Source: Enhydrobacter aerosaccus (GTDB lineage: Bacteria > Pseudomonadota > Alphaproteobacteria > Reyranellales > Reyranellaceae). From it: a stretch of DNA of 36,861 bases. The notes below the pieces were generated by a model. The model was not told the DNA's origin. It searched no databases and saw nothing but the letters and a program-made list of their open reading frames with translations. Below are positions 14,328-22,537 of the stretch, in pieces. Made by a program: the position numbers and the translations under genes. The first letter of the stretch is position 1. Each line of letters starts with the position of its first letter. The DNA is taken from positions 1-36,861 of the forward strand of contig CAIKZO010000125.1 of the NCBI GenBank assembly GCA_903832005.1, written 5' to 3'.

Positions 14328-15766
14328 GCAAGTCGATCAACATCCTGGTCGGCGCCTTGGGTGGCGATGGCGGCGGCGTACTGTGTGACTGGATCGTGGC
14401 CGCCGCGCAGGCGCAGGGGCTGGGCGTGCAGGCCACGCAAATCCCGGGTGTCGCGCAGCGCACCGGCGCCACGACCTACTATCTCGAAGTAATGCCGGCG
14501 GTCGGACCCAGGCCCACGGTGCTGGCGCTCAACCCCGCGATCGGCGAGGTCGACGTGGCGCTGGCGACCGAGCTGCTCGAGGCCGGGCGCATGATCTTCA
14601 ACGGCTTCGTCACGCCCGACCGCACGGTGCTGATCGCCTCGACGCACCGCGTGCTGTCGATCGGCGAGCGTGCAGCGATGGGCGACGGCTCGTTCGATGT
14701 CGGCCGCCTGCTGCGCGCGGTGAAGGAGCGCAGCAAGACACAGATCCTGTTCGACATGGACCAGGCCGCCGAGGAAAGCGGCGGCGTGATCAACGCCGTG
14801 CTGCTGGGGGCGCTGGCGGGTTCGGGCAAGCTGCCGATCCCGGATGCGGCGTTCGAGGCCGCGATCCGCGAGGGCGGCAAGTCCGTCGACACCAACCTGG
14901 CCGCCTTTGCCTTCGGGCGCGGCCATGCGCGCGGCGAGCTGGAGCAGGCGGTGCGCGAACACCGCAAGCGGCAGTCGGCGGTGCAGGGAGCCGAGGACCT
15001 GATCGAACGCGCGCGCAAGGACTTCCCGGTCGCCAGTCTCGACATCGTGGAGGAGGGCATCCGGCGCCTCGTGGCCTATCAGGATCGTGGTTACGCCGCG
15101 CTCTATCTCGATCGCCTGAAGGACATCGATCCCGCGTTGGTGCGCGACGTGGCGCGCCACCTCGCGGTGCGCATGTCGTTCGAGGATGTCATCCGCGTGG
15201 CGCAAGCCAAGACCTCGCGCGAACGGCTGGAGCGCGTGCGCGCCGAAGTGCGGGCCAAGCCGCACGAGCCGGTCGAGATCACCGAGCATTTCAAGCCGGG
15301 CAACGAGGAGATCGCGGCCCTCCTGCCGCCGGCCGCCGCACGTTGGCTGATGGCGCGGCCGAAGTTCAACATCTCGATGCACGTGCGCTCGACCACGATC
15401 TGGGGGTTCGCGCGCCTGCGCTTCCTCGCGGGACTGCGCTGGTGGCGGCCGCACAGTCATCGCTTCGTCGAGGAGCAGGCCGAGATCGAGCGCTGGCTGC
15501 AGGCGATCCGCTCGGCGCAGGTGTTGAGCCCGGATCTCGCACGCGAGATCGCGGAGCTGGCTCGCTTGGTCAAAGGCTACGGCGATACCTATGCGCGCGG
15601 CCTCGGCAACTATCGCCGGATCTCGGACGAAGTGATCGCGCCGGCGCTCGCCGGACGCCTCGCGCCGCCCAAGGCGGCCGACGCCGTTGCCAACGCGCGG
15701 GTCGCGGCCCTTGCCGATCCCGAGGGCGAGTCGCTGTCGCGTACCCTGGCCGCGATCGCTGCGTGA
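14324..15766 (+). CDS. iorB: Indolepyruvate ferredoxin oxidoreductase beta subunit-like, with long C-terminal extension
   Basis: The 480-residue protein starts with the gamma-type domain of 2-oxoacid oxidoreductases (VGALGGDGGGVLCDWI, residues about 8-23; IPGVAQRTGATTYYLEV), which binds the CoA/partner side. It continues into a long helical extension (about 220-480, DUF6537-like) found in fused or aerobic IOR enzymes. It complements the alpha subunit encoded upstream. Start is GTG at 14324, overlapping the Cld stop codon, and the stop overlaps the GTG of the next gene, so translation of the whole set is coupled. The usual IorB is about 190-200 residues, so the extension is notable. Confidence 0.85.
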   Translation: MSKSINILVGALGGDGGGVLCDWIVAAAQAQGLGVQATQIPGVAQRTGATTYYLEVMPAVGPRPTVLALNPAIGEVDVALATELLEAGRMIFNGFVTPDRTVLIASTHRVLSIGERAAMGDGSFDVGRLLRAVKERSKTQILFDMDQAAEESGGVINAVLLGALAGSGKLPIPDAAFEAAIREGGKSVDTNLAAFAFGRGHARGELEQAVREHRKRQSAVQGAEDLIERARKDFPVASLDIVEEGIRRLVAYQDRGYAALYLDRLKDIDPALVRDVARHLAVRMSFEDVIRVAQAKTSRERLERVRAEVRAKPHEPVEITEHFKPGNEEIAALLPPAAARWLMARPKFNISMHVRSTTIWGFARLRFLAGLRWWRPHSHRFVEEQAEIERWLQAIRSAQVLSPDLAREIAELARLVKGYGDTYARGLGNYRRISDEVIAPALAGRLAPPKAADAVANARVAALADPEGESLSRTLAAIAA

Positions 15767-16173
15767 GCGCGCGTCCCGACATGATGGCCGTCGCGCGGCG
15801 CGATGCCTTCTGTGCCGATCTCGGCATTGAATTGATCGCATCGACGCCAGGCAGCGCCACGACACGCGTGCGCGTCGAGCCGCGGCACCTCAACTTCGGC
15901 GGCGTATGCCATGGTGGCCTGACGTTCACTTTGGCGGACGCGGCCTTCGGCATCGCGTGCAATGCGCGTGGCGTCGCGGCGGCGGGCATCGACTGCCACA
16001 TGACCTACAATCGCGCCGTCAAGGTCGGCGAGACGCTGACGGCGACCGCGACCGAACTGTCCTACTCGCCCAAGATCGCGACCTATCGCGTCGATGTCGT
16101 GCGGGAAGACGGCAAGCTGATCGCGGCGATGACCGGCACGGCCTTCGTCAGCGGCAAACCTCTGGAGGAATGA
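15763..16173 (+). CDS. paaI: PaaI-family hotdog acyl-CoA thioesterase
   Basis: The 136-residue hotdog protein has HLNFGGVCHGGLTFTLADAAF, with Asn44, His50-Gly-Gly and Asp59 in the positions used by PaaI (hydroxyphenylacetyl-CoA thioesterase). The family hydrolyses aryl-acetyl-CoA and releases CoA trapped as dead-end thioesters. GTG at 15763 overlaps the IOR beta stop codon; an ATG pair a few codons in (MMAVARR) is an alternative start. Its place in the operon fits hydrolysis of the aryl-acetyl-CoA formed by the IOR complex. Confidence 0.82.
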   Translation: MSARPDMMAVARRDAFCADLGIELIASTPGSATTRVRVEPRHLNFGGVCHGGLTFTLADAAFGIACNARGVAAAGIDCHMTYNRAVKVGETLTATATELSYSPKIATYRVDVVREDGKLIAAMTGTAFVSGKPLEE

Positions 16174-16601
16174 CAGCTGTCATGGCGCTCACAACCCGTC
16201 ACGAAGTCACCGTCGAATGGGGAGACTGCGACCCCGCCGGCATCGTCTATTACCCGGCCTATTTCCGTTGGTGCGACCAGGGAACGGCGCGCCTGTTCGT
16301 CGCCGCGGGCGTGGTGCGCGACGATCTCAGCAGCGGACAGTGGCGCGAAGGCCCGCCGCTGGTGAAGGCGGAATGCAGCTTCCGGCGCTCGTCTCAGCCT
16401 GGCGAGAAGCTGGTGGTCGAAAGCCACGTGTCGCGCTTTGGCCGCAGCTCCTTCACCATCAGCCACGTGTTGCGCGATGCGTCTGGCGAGATCGCCGCCG
16501 AGGGCGCCGAGACGCGCATCTGGGCGAAGAAGGAAGGCGATGCCAGCACGCTCAAGGCAGTGCCCATTCCCGACGAGGTCCGTCGCCGCCTCGCCGGCTG
16601 A
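16170..16601 (+). CDS. 4-hydroxybenzoyl-CoA thioesterase-like protein (4HBT hotdog)
   Basis: The 143-residue hotdog protein shows WGDCDPAGIVYYPAYFRW, the 4HBT/YbgC signature with the catalytic Asp in GDCDPAG. It is a different hotdog class from the PaaI gene before it, so the operon ends with two unrelated thioesterases. The ATG at 16170 overlaps the previous stop (ATGA), but GGAGG at 16164-16168 is only one base away; an ATG at 16182 has the opposite problem (13-base spacing). Either start keeps the full domain. Likely substrate is an aryl-CoA. Confidence 0.82.
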   Translation: MTAVMALTTRHEVTVEWGDCDPAGIVYYPAYFRWCDQGTARLFVAAGVVRDDLSSGQWREGPPLVKAECSFRRSSQPGEKLVVESHVSRFGRSSFTISHVLRDASGEIAAEGAETRIWAKKEGDASTLKAVPIPDEVRRRLAG

Positions 16602-17543
16602 CTACTTCACCTTGGCGACGAGACTGTTGATCTCGAATGTCAGCCGCGTCTCGTCGGTGTTGATCGAGTAGATCTCCGACATGTGGCTGTGGCCCGGCAA
16701 GATCAGATAGGTCGGGCAGCCGCTCGTGCCGCTGCACATTGCGGCGTTGAGGACGTCGCCCTGCACGATGAACATCGTCGGATCGTACTGCGCGCGCGCC
16801 ACCAGCAATGGCAGCTTGGTGGAGATCAGTCCCTTCATCGACGAGCGGTCGGCCCATTTCGAGAGGTCGGCGCCGAAATAGGCGCGCTGCGAGGGGCCAT
16901 CGGTGTCGGGCGACAGTTCGTAGATGCCGGAGACCAGGATCGCCCCGGCCAGCCCGCCGCCCTTTACCTTCTGGAATTCCGGATGCGCGATGTAGGTCGC
17001 GACATGCACGGCGCCGGCCGAGTGGCCCATCAGGAAGATGCGCCGCGGATCGCCGCCGAACCTGGCGGCATTCTCGAGCGTCCACTGGACGGCCATCGCG
17101 ACGTCCTCGACGCCGGCCGGGTAAGGATGCTCGGGCGCCAGACGATAGGTGATGTTGACGCCCACCATGCCGTTGGCCGCGGCCCACAGCATGATGTTGT
17201 CGTAGAACGGATTGCCCGGCGGATGCTTGTCGCCGCCGGTGAAGGCGCCGCCATGCACGAAGATCAGGATCGGCCGCAGCGTCTTTTCAGCGGACGCAGG
17301 CGTGAAGACGTCGAGGCGATTGCGCGGGTCGGAGCCGTATCTTTCGTCGCGCGCGACCGTCACGCCGGCATAGGGCTCTTTTTTCTGCAGCGGCGCGAAC
17401 AGCGCCGCCGTTGCCGGCGGGTCGATGATCGGGCCGATATCCTTCACGGCCGCGGCGATTTCGGATGACATCTCGCCTGCGGCGACAGGGCTTGCCGCGG
17501 CAAGTGCGATCAGGGCGAGGGCGGCAAGTATCGATCTCTGCAT
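16602..17543 (-). CDS. Secreted alpha/beta hydrolase of the carboxylesterase/HSL-like group
   Basis: The 313-residue protein begins with a clear signal peptide (MQRSILAALALIALAAASPVAAG, cleavage about residue 23), so it should be periplasmic or exported. HGGAF (97-101) gives the oxyanion hole, GHSAGA (173-178) the nucleophile Ser175, with Asp in RAQYDPT and His in LPGHSH near the C-terminus. This is the BD-FAE/hormone-sensitive lipase layout acting on small acyl or aryl esters. The gene abuts the thioesterase gene tail to tail and is 9 bp downstream of the GMC oxidoreductase gene, with which it is probably co-transcribed. Confidence 0.85.
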   Translation of the reverse strand: MQRSILAALALIALAAASPVAAGEMSSEIAAAVKDIGPIIDPPATAALFAPLQKKEPYAGVTVARDERYGSDPRNRLDVFTPASAEKTLRPILIFVHGGAFTGGDKHPPGNPFYDNIMLWAAANGMVGVNITYRLAPEHPYPAGVEDVAMAVQWTLENAARFGGDPRRIFLMGHSAGAVHVATYIAHPEFQKVKGGGLAGAILVSGIYELSPDTDGPSQRAYFGADLSKWADRSSMKGLISTKLPLLVARAQYDPTMFIVQGDVLNAAMCSGTSGCPTYLILPGHSHMSEIYSINTDETRLTFEINSLVAKVK

Positions 17544-17552
17544 CGCGATAGC

Positions 17553-19148
17553 TTAGGCAACGGCTTTCAAAATATCAGCCGCCTTTTCGCCGACCATGAT
17601 CGACGGGGCGTTGGTATTGCCCGACGGCATGGTGGGGAATATCGAGGCATCGGCCACGCGCAGGCCCTCGATGCCGTGCACCTTGAGCTTATCGTCGACC
17701 ACGGTCTTCGGTCCGGCCGGCCCCATGCGGCAGGTGCCGATCGGGTGATAGGCGGTCTGCGAGTTGTTGCGGATGTAGTCGAGGATCTGCGCGTCGGTCT
17801 TGATGTCGGGGCCGGGCGAATATTCCTCGCCGCGATAGGGATCCATCGGCGCCGTGTCGACGATGCGGCGGATCATGCGGAAGCCTTCCGACATGGCGGC
17901 CTGGTCGATCGGATCGGACAGGAAGTTGAAGCGGATCGAGGGCTGGGCCTTCGGATCGGCCGACTTGATGTGGATCGAGCCCAGGCTCTCGGGGCGCAAC
18001 TGGTAGACCGAGATCGTCATCGACGGGAAGTCCTGCAGCTTGCGGGTCTTCGGGTCCTTGATAGAGTAGGGCACGATGTGCATCTGCACGTCGGGCGTGG
18101 CGAGCTCGGGCCGCGTGCGCAGGAAGGCGAGCAGCGGCGCCGACGGCAGGCTCATGAAGCCGCCGCCGGTCGCGAGGTACTTCATCATCTGCGTGACCGC
18201 GCCGACGCCGCGCGCCATGTGGTTGTACGAGACCTTCGCGTCGTTCACGCGCCAGACGATGCGGGCGTTGATGTGGTCGCGGAAATTCTCGCCGACCGCG
18301 GACAACTCGTGCTTCACCTCGATGCCGTGCTTCTTCAGCAGCTCGGGCTGGCCGATGCCCGATAGTTCGAGGATCTGCGGGCTGGCGATGCCGCCGCCTG
18401 ACAGGATCGTTTCCCGGGCGCGTGCCTCGTAGACCTTGCCGAGCTTCTCGTATTCAACGCCGACGCAGCGCTTGCCTTCGAGCAGCACACGCAAGGTCAT
18501 CGCTTCGGTGATGACATGCAGGTTCGGGCGCTTCATCGCGGGCTCGATGTAGCAGTGGGCCACGCTCATGCGCCGGCCCTTGTAGATCGAGGTCTGCGTC
18601 TTCACGACGCCTTCCTGGTCTTCGCTGTTGTAGTCGGGGTTGAGCTTGAAACCCGCCGCCACCGACGCCTTGAACAGGGCGTCATAGAGCGGGTTCTCGT
18701 CGGGGACGGTCGAGACCTTGAGGGGCCCCGACAGGCCGCGGCCGTTGCTGCCGTCGCCGTCGACGAAATTCTCCATGCGGGTGAACAGCGGGGCGACGTC
18801 GTGCCAGCTCCAGCCGCGATTGCCCATCTGGGCCCAGGTATCGTAGTCGAGCGGCTGGCCGCGCACCCAGACGAGGCCGTTGATCGAACTCGACCCGCCC
18901 AGCAGCTTGCCGCGGGGGACGGGGATTTCCCGGTTGGCCGTGCCGGGCTCGGGCTCGGACTGGTACAGCCAGTTTGCCGCAGGGTTGTCGATCAGCAGGC
19001 CGAAGCTGAGCGGCATGCGGGAATAGGGGTGGCTGGCGGCGCCGGCCTCGAGCAGCAGGACCTTCGTGGCCGGGTTCTCGGTGAGGCGCGCGGCCAAGGT
19101 ACCACCGGCCGAACCAGCCCCGACGATGATGTAATCGTAATCCGCCAT
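17553..19148 (-). CDS. GMC family FAD oxidoreductase (choline dehydrogenase-like)
   Basis: The 531-residue flavoprotein has the N-terminal FAD dinucleotide fold (VGAGSAGGTLAARL), the GMC signature 1 region GGSSSINGLVWVRG (about 82-95), and C-terminal TAYHPIGTCRMG with the likely catalytic His, then GNTNAPSIMVGEKAAD. GMC enzymes oxidise primary or secondary alcohols to aldehydes. The ATG at 19148 is supported by GGGAG about 8 bases upstream on the minus strand; a start nine codons earlier is less likely. It is divergent from the first RND permease gene, and one TCACA-N4-TGTGA palindrome lies 46 bp upstream. Substrate unknown. Confidence 0.9.
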   Translation of the reverse strand: MADYDYIIVGAGSAGGTLAARLTENPATKVLLLEAGAASHPYSRMPLSFGLLIDNPAANWLYQSEPEPGTANREIPVPRGKLLGGSSSINGLVWVRGQPLDYDTWAQMGNRGWSWHDVAPLFTRMENFVDGDGSNGRGLSGPLKVSTVPDENPLYDALFKASVAAGFKLNPDYNSEDQEGVVKTQTSIYKGRRMSVAHCYIEPAMKRPNLHVITEAMTLRVLLEGKRCVGVEYEKLGKVYEARARETILSGGGIASPQILELSGIGQPELLKKHGIEVKHELSAVGENFRDHINARIVWRVNDAKVSYNHMARGVGAVTQMMKYLATGGGFMSLPSAPLLAFLRTRPELATPDVQMHIVPYSIKDPKTRKLQDFPSMTISVYQLRPESLGSIHIKSADPKAQPSIRFNFLSDPIDQAAMSEGFRMIRRIVDTAPMDPYRGEEYSPGPDIKTDAQILDYIRNNSQTAYHPIGTCRMGPAGPKTVVDDKLKVHGIEGLRVADASIFPTMPSGNTNAPSIMVGEKAADILKAVA

Positions 19149-19193
19149 GTTTTTGCTCTCCCTTGCCGTTAGCAAAGCAGGGAATTTTCCTCC

Positions 19194-19207
19194 TCACAAG
19201 TCTGTGA
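19194..19207. promoter_or_regulatory. TCACA-N4-TGTGA palindrome upstream of RND copy 1
   Basis: TCACA (19194-19198), AGTC, TGTGA (19203-19207) forms a perfect inverted repeat in the 194-bp gap between the GMC gene and the first RND gene, 135 bp before the RND start. The same 5-4-5 element recurs upstream of RND copy 2 at 23749-23762, so a common regulator is likely. The half-sites are CRP-like but in the opposite order and spacing, so this is not a standard CRP site. Confidence 0.5.
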
Positions 19208-19320
19208 CGAGCCCTGCGGCTGCCATGCGGGACAGCGTCAAATATTGCCTCGACAGGGGAACGACCTCGTGTGATTCATTTGCACTGCGTCGACCCGCGG
19301 GGGGCCGGCGTGTTTCCGTG

Positions 19321-19332
19321 TACCTATAGGTA
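19321..19332. promoter_or_regulatory. 12-bp palindrome TACCTATAGGTA before RND copy 1
   Basis: A perfect 12-bp palindrome lies 10 bases upstream of the RND ATG at 19343. Its position would let a bound protein block transcription or translation initiation, as TetR/MarR-type repressors of efflux operons do. Nothing similar is seen before RND copy 2. Confidence 0.4.
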
Positions 19333-19342
19333 GTCGGCTCGA

Positions 19343-22300
19343 ATGCTGGCGCTCGTTCGGATTGCCCTCAAGCGGCCCTATACCTTCGTGGTTCTGGCGT
19401 TGCTGATCCTGATTGTCGGCCCCTTGGCGGCGATCCGCACTCCGACTGATATCTTTCCCGAAATCCGCATCCCGGTGATCGCCGTCGTGTGGCAGTACAC
19501 CGGCCTGCCGCCGGACGACATGTCGGGCCGCGTGATGCTGAACTTCCAGCGCTCGCTCACCACGACCGTCAACGACATCGAGCACATCGAAGGCACGTCC
19601 TACACGGGCGTCGGCATCGTGAAGGTCTTCTTCCAGCCCGGCACCAACATCAGCATTGCCAACGCACAGGTCACGGCGATCTCGCAGACCGTGCTGAAGC
19701 AGATGCCGCCCAACATCACGCCGCCGTTGATCCTGAACTTCAACGCCTCGACGGTGCCGATCATCCAGCTCGCGCTCTCGGCCCAGGGCATGACCGAGCA
19801 GGCAGTATTTGATCTCGCGATCAACACGGTGCGCACGCCGCTGGTGACCGTGCCGGGGGCGGCGATCCCGTTTCCGTTCGGCGGCAAGTACCGGCAGATC
19901 CAGATCGATCTCGATCCCGGCGCGATGCAGTCGCGCGGCCTGTCGGCCAACGACGTGGCTAACGCACTCGCCGCGCAGAACCTGCTGACGCCGGTCGGCA
20001 CGCAGAAGATCGGCAACTTCGAATACGCGATCAATCTCAACAACGCGCCGGCCAACTTCGCCGATCTCGCCGACCTGCCGATCTTCGCTAAGGATGGCGC
20101 CGTCGTTTACTTGCGGGACGTAGCGCAGGTGCGCGACGGCAACCCGCCGCAGACCAACATCGTGCACGTCAACGGCAACCGCTCGGTCCTGATCCAGGTG
20201 CTGAAGAACGGCGCCACCTCGACGCTCGCCATCATCGCGGGCATCAAGGACAGGGTTGAAGACCTGCGCCGGTCGCTGCCCAGCAATCTCTCGATCGCCA
20301 TCCTGGGCGACCAGTCGCTGTTCGTGAAGGGCGCGATCAGCGGCGTGGCCATCGAGGCCGTGATCGCCGCCGTCCTGACCAGCTTCATGATCCTGCTGTT
20401 CCTGGGGTCGTGGCGGTCGACCGTCATCATCGCGACCTCCATTCCGCTGGCCATCCTGGGCGCGATCGCGTTGCTGGCGGCGTTCGGCGAGACGCTGAAC
20501 ATCATGACCCTGGGCGGGCTGGCGCTGGCCGTCGGCATCCTGGTCGACGACGCTACGGTGACGATCGAGAACATCAATTACCACCTGGAGCAGGGCAAGG
20601 AAGTCGAGACCGCGATCATGGACGGGGCGCGGCAGATCGTGACGCCGGCCTTCGTCTCGCTTCTCTGCATCTGCATCGTGTTCGTGCCGATGTTCTTCCT
20701 GACGGGTGTCGCGCGCTTCCTGTTCGTGCCCATGGCCGAATCGGTGATGTTCGCGATGATCTGCTCGTTCATCCTGTCGCGCACCCTGGTGCCGACGATG
20801 GCGAACTATCTGCTGAAGCCTCACACCCACCACGGCGAAGGCGAGGTAAGGCCGCCGTCGCGCAATCCGCTGGTGACGTTCCAGCGCGGCTTTGAAGCGC
20901 AGTTCGAGCGCCTCCGCGCGGTCTATCGCGAGCTGCTGGAGATGGCGCTGGCGAGGCGCGGCGTTTTCATCACCGGCTTCATGACCTTCGTCGTCCTGTC
21001 CTTCCTGCTGGCGCCGTTCCTCGGCCGGAATTTCTTCCCGAGCGTCGACTCCGGCCAGATCCTGATGCACGCGCGCGTTCCGGTCGGCACCCGCGTCGAG
21101 GAGTCCGCCAACTACTTCGCCGACATCGAGAAGGCGATCGCCACCATCATTCCGGCGCGCGAGCTCTCGGCGCTGGTCGACAATATCGGCATGCCGGTCA
21201 GCGGCATCAACATGACCTACAACAATACCGGCGTGATCGGCAGCCAGGATGGCGACATCCAGATCAAGCTCTCCGAGGAACACCGGCCGACCGCGGAATA
21301 CGTCGCCGCCCTTCGGCGCGAATTGCCGCTGCGCTTTCCCGGCGTGACCTTCTCGTTCCTGCCGGCCGACATCATCAGCCAGATCCTGAACTTCGGCGCG
21401 CCGTCGCCGATCGAAGTGCAGGTCCGCGGCTCCGATAACAACGCCAATTTCGAGCTTGCCCAGCAGCTGCTCGCGCGCATCCGCCTGGTGCCGGGCGTGG
21501 TCGATGCGCGCATCCAGCAGGCGCGCACGGCGCCGGCGTTCAACGTCGATATCGACCGATCGCGCGCCCAGTATGTCGGCCTGACCACGCGCGACGTGAC
21601 CAATTCGCTGGTCGTCAATCTGGCGGGCAGCGGCCAGGTCGCTCCGACCTACTGGCTGAACCGCGAGAACGGCGTGACCTACAACATCGTCATGCAGACG
21701 CCGCAATACCGGCTCGATTCGCTCTCGTCGCTCTCCAACCTGCCGATCATGGCGCCGGCGGCGACCTCGTTGCAGATCCTGGGCGGCGTCACCGAAATTC
21801 GCCGCGACGTGGCCAATGCCGTGGTGTCCCAATATGACCTGCAGGGGCTGGTCCAGGTCTATGCGGGCGTGCAGGGGCGGGACCTCGGCGCCGTGGCGAC
21901 CGACATCCGTCAGATCGTGAGCGAACTGCAGAAGACGGCACCCAAGGTGCGGGCCGTTCGGCTACAGGGCCAGGTGCGCACGATGGAAGACGCGTTCTCC
22001 GGCCTGCAGTTCGGCTTGCTGGGCGCGATCGTCCTGATCTACCTGCTGATCGTGGTGAATTTCCAGTCGTGGTCCGATCCGTTCGTCATCATCACTGCAC
22101 TTCCCGCAGCGCTGGCGGGCATCGTATGGATGTTGTTCGTGACGCAGACGACACTGTCGGTGCCGGCACTGACGGGCGCCATCATGTGCATGGGTGTTGC
22201 AACGGCTAACTCGGTGCTGGTGATCAGCTTCGCCCGCGAACGGCTGACCGAGCTGGGCGACGCCACCGCGGCCGCGCTCGATGCCGGCGTCGTGCGCTTC

Positions 22301-22537
22301 CGGCCGGTGTTGATGACGGCGCTGGCGATGATCATCGGCATGCTGCCGATGTCGCTCGGCCTGGGCGAGGGCGGCGAGCAGAATGCGCCATTGGGACGCG
22401 CGGTGATTGGTGGCCTGATTTTTGCGACCATTGCCACGCTAATCTTCGTTCCCGTCGTCTTCAGCGTCATTCATCGCAAGCATGGCAAGGCACCCGGCGA
22501 CGCCGCCGATGCCCACGGAGTTTCCCATGTCGGCTGA
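19343..22537 (+). CDS. RND-family efflux permease, copy 1
   Basis: The 1064-residue inner-membrane protein has the RND plan: a first helix (about 10-30), a large periplasmic loop, helices 2-6 with GILVDDATVTIENI in TM4 (the Asp-Asp proton relay), a second loop and TM7-12. The TM10 Lys of AcrB (Lys940) appears to be replaced: the segment reads GVATANSVLVISF. It is probably a proton-driven pump for organic or metal substrates. ATG at 19343 starts the hydrophobic segment. The order permease-then-adaptor is the reverse of the usual acrAB arrangement, and no outer-membrane factor gene is present. It is nearly the same protein as the permease at 23885. Confidence 0.9.
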   Translation: MLALVRIALKRPYTFVVLALLILIVGPLAAIRTPTDIFPEIRIPVIAVVWQYTGLPPDDMSGRVMLNFQRSLTTTVNDIEHIEGTSYTGVGIVKVFFQPGTNISIANAQVTAISQTVLKQMPPNITPPLILNFNASTVPIIQLALSAQGMTEQAVFDLAINTVRTPLVTVPGAAIPFPFGGKYRQIQIDLDPGAMQSRGLSANDVANALAAQNLLTPVGTQKIGNFEYAINLNNAPANFADLADLPIFAKDGAVVYLRDVAQVRDGNPPQTNIVHVNGNRSVLIQVLKNGATSTLAIIAGIKDRVEDLRRSLPSNLSIAILGDQSLFVKGAISGVAIEAVIAAVLTSFMILLFLGSWRSTVIIATSIPLAILGAIALLAAFGETLNIMTLGGLALAVGILVDDATVTIENINYHLEQGKEVETAIMDGARQIVTPAFVSLLCICIVFVPMFFLTGVARFLFVPMAESVMFAMICSFILSRTLVPTMANYLLKPHTHHGEGEVRPPSRNPLVTFQRGFEAQFERLRAVYRELLEMALARRGVFITGFMTFVVLSFLLAPFLGRNFFPSVDSGQILMHARVPVGTRVEESANYFADIEKAIATIIPARELSALVDNIGMPVSGINMTYNNTGVIGSQDGDIQIKLSEEHRPTAEYVAALRRELPLRFPGVTFSFLPADIISQILNFGAPSPIEVQVRGSDNNANFELAQQLLARIRLVPGVVDARIQQARTAPAFNVDIDRSRAQYVGLTTRDVTNSLVVNLAGSGQVAPTYWLNRENGVTYNIVMQTPQYRLDSLSSLSNLPIMAPAATSLQILGGVTEIRRDVANAVVSQYDLQGLVQVYAGVQGRDLGAVATDIRQIVSELQKTAPKVRAVRLQGQVRTMEDAFSGLQFGLLGAIVLIYLLIVVNFQSWSDPFVIITALPAALAGIVWMLFVTQTTLSVPALTGAIMCMGVATANSVLVISFARERLTELGDATAAALDAGVVRFRPVLMTALAMIIGMLPMSLGLGEGGEQNAPLGRAVIGGLIFATIATLIFVPVVFSVIHRKHGKAPGDAADAHGVSHVG

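Noticed and set aside
14132..15865. 577-codon minus-strand frame opposite the IOR beta gene
   Set aside because: Antisense to a convincing conserved gene, low-complexity composition.
19238..21832. Long minus-strand open frame of over 860 codons opposite RND copy 1
   Set aside because: It is antisense to a well-supported RND permease; its composition (Arg, Asp, His, Gln-rich) is typical of GC-rich shadow frames and it has no recognisable domain.
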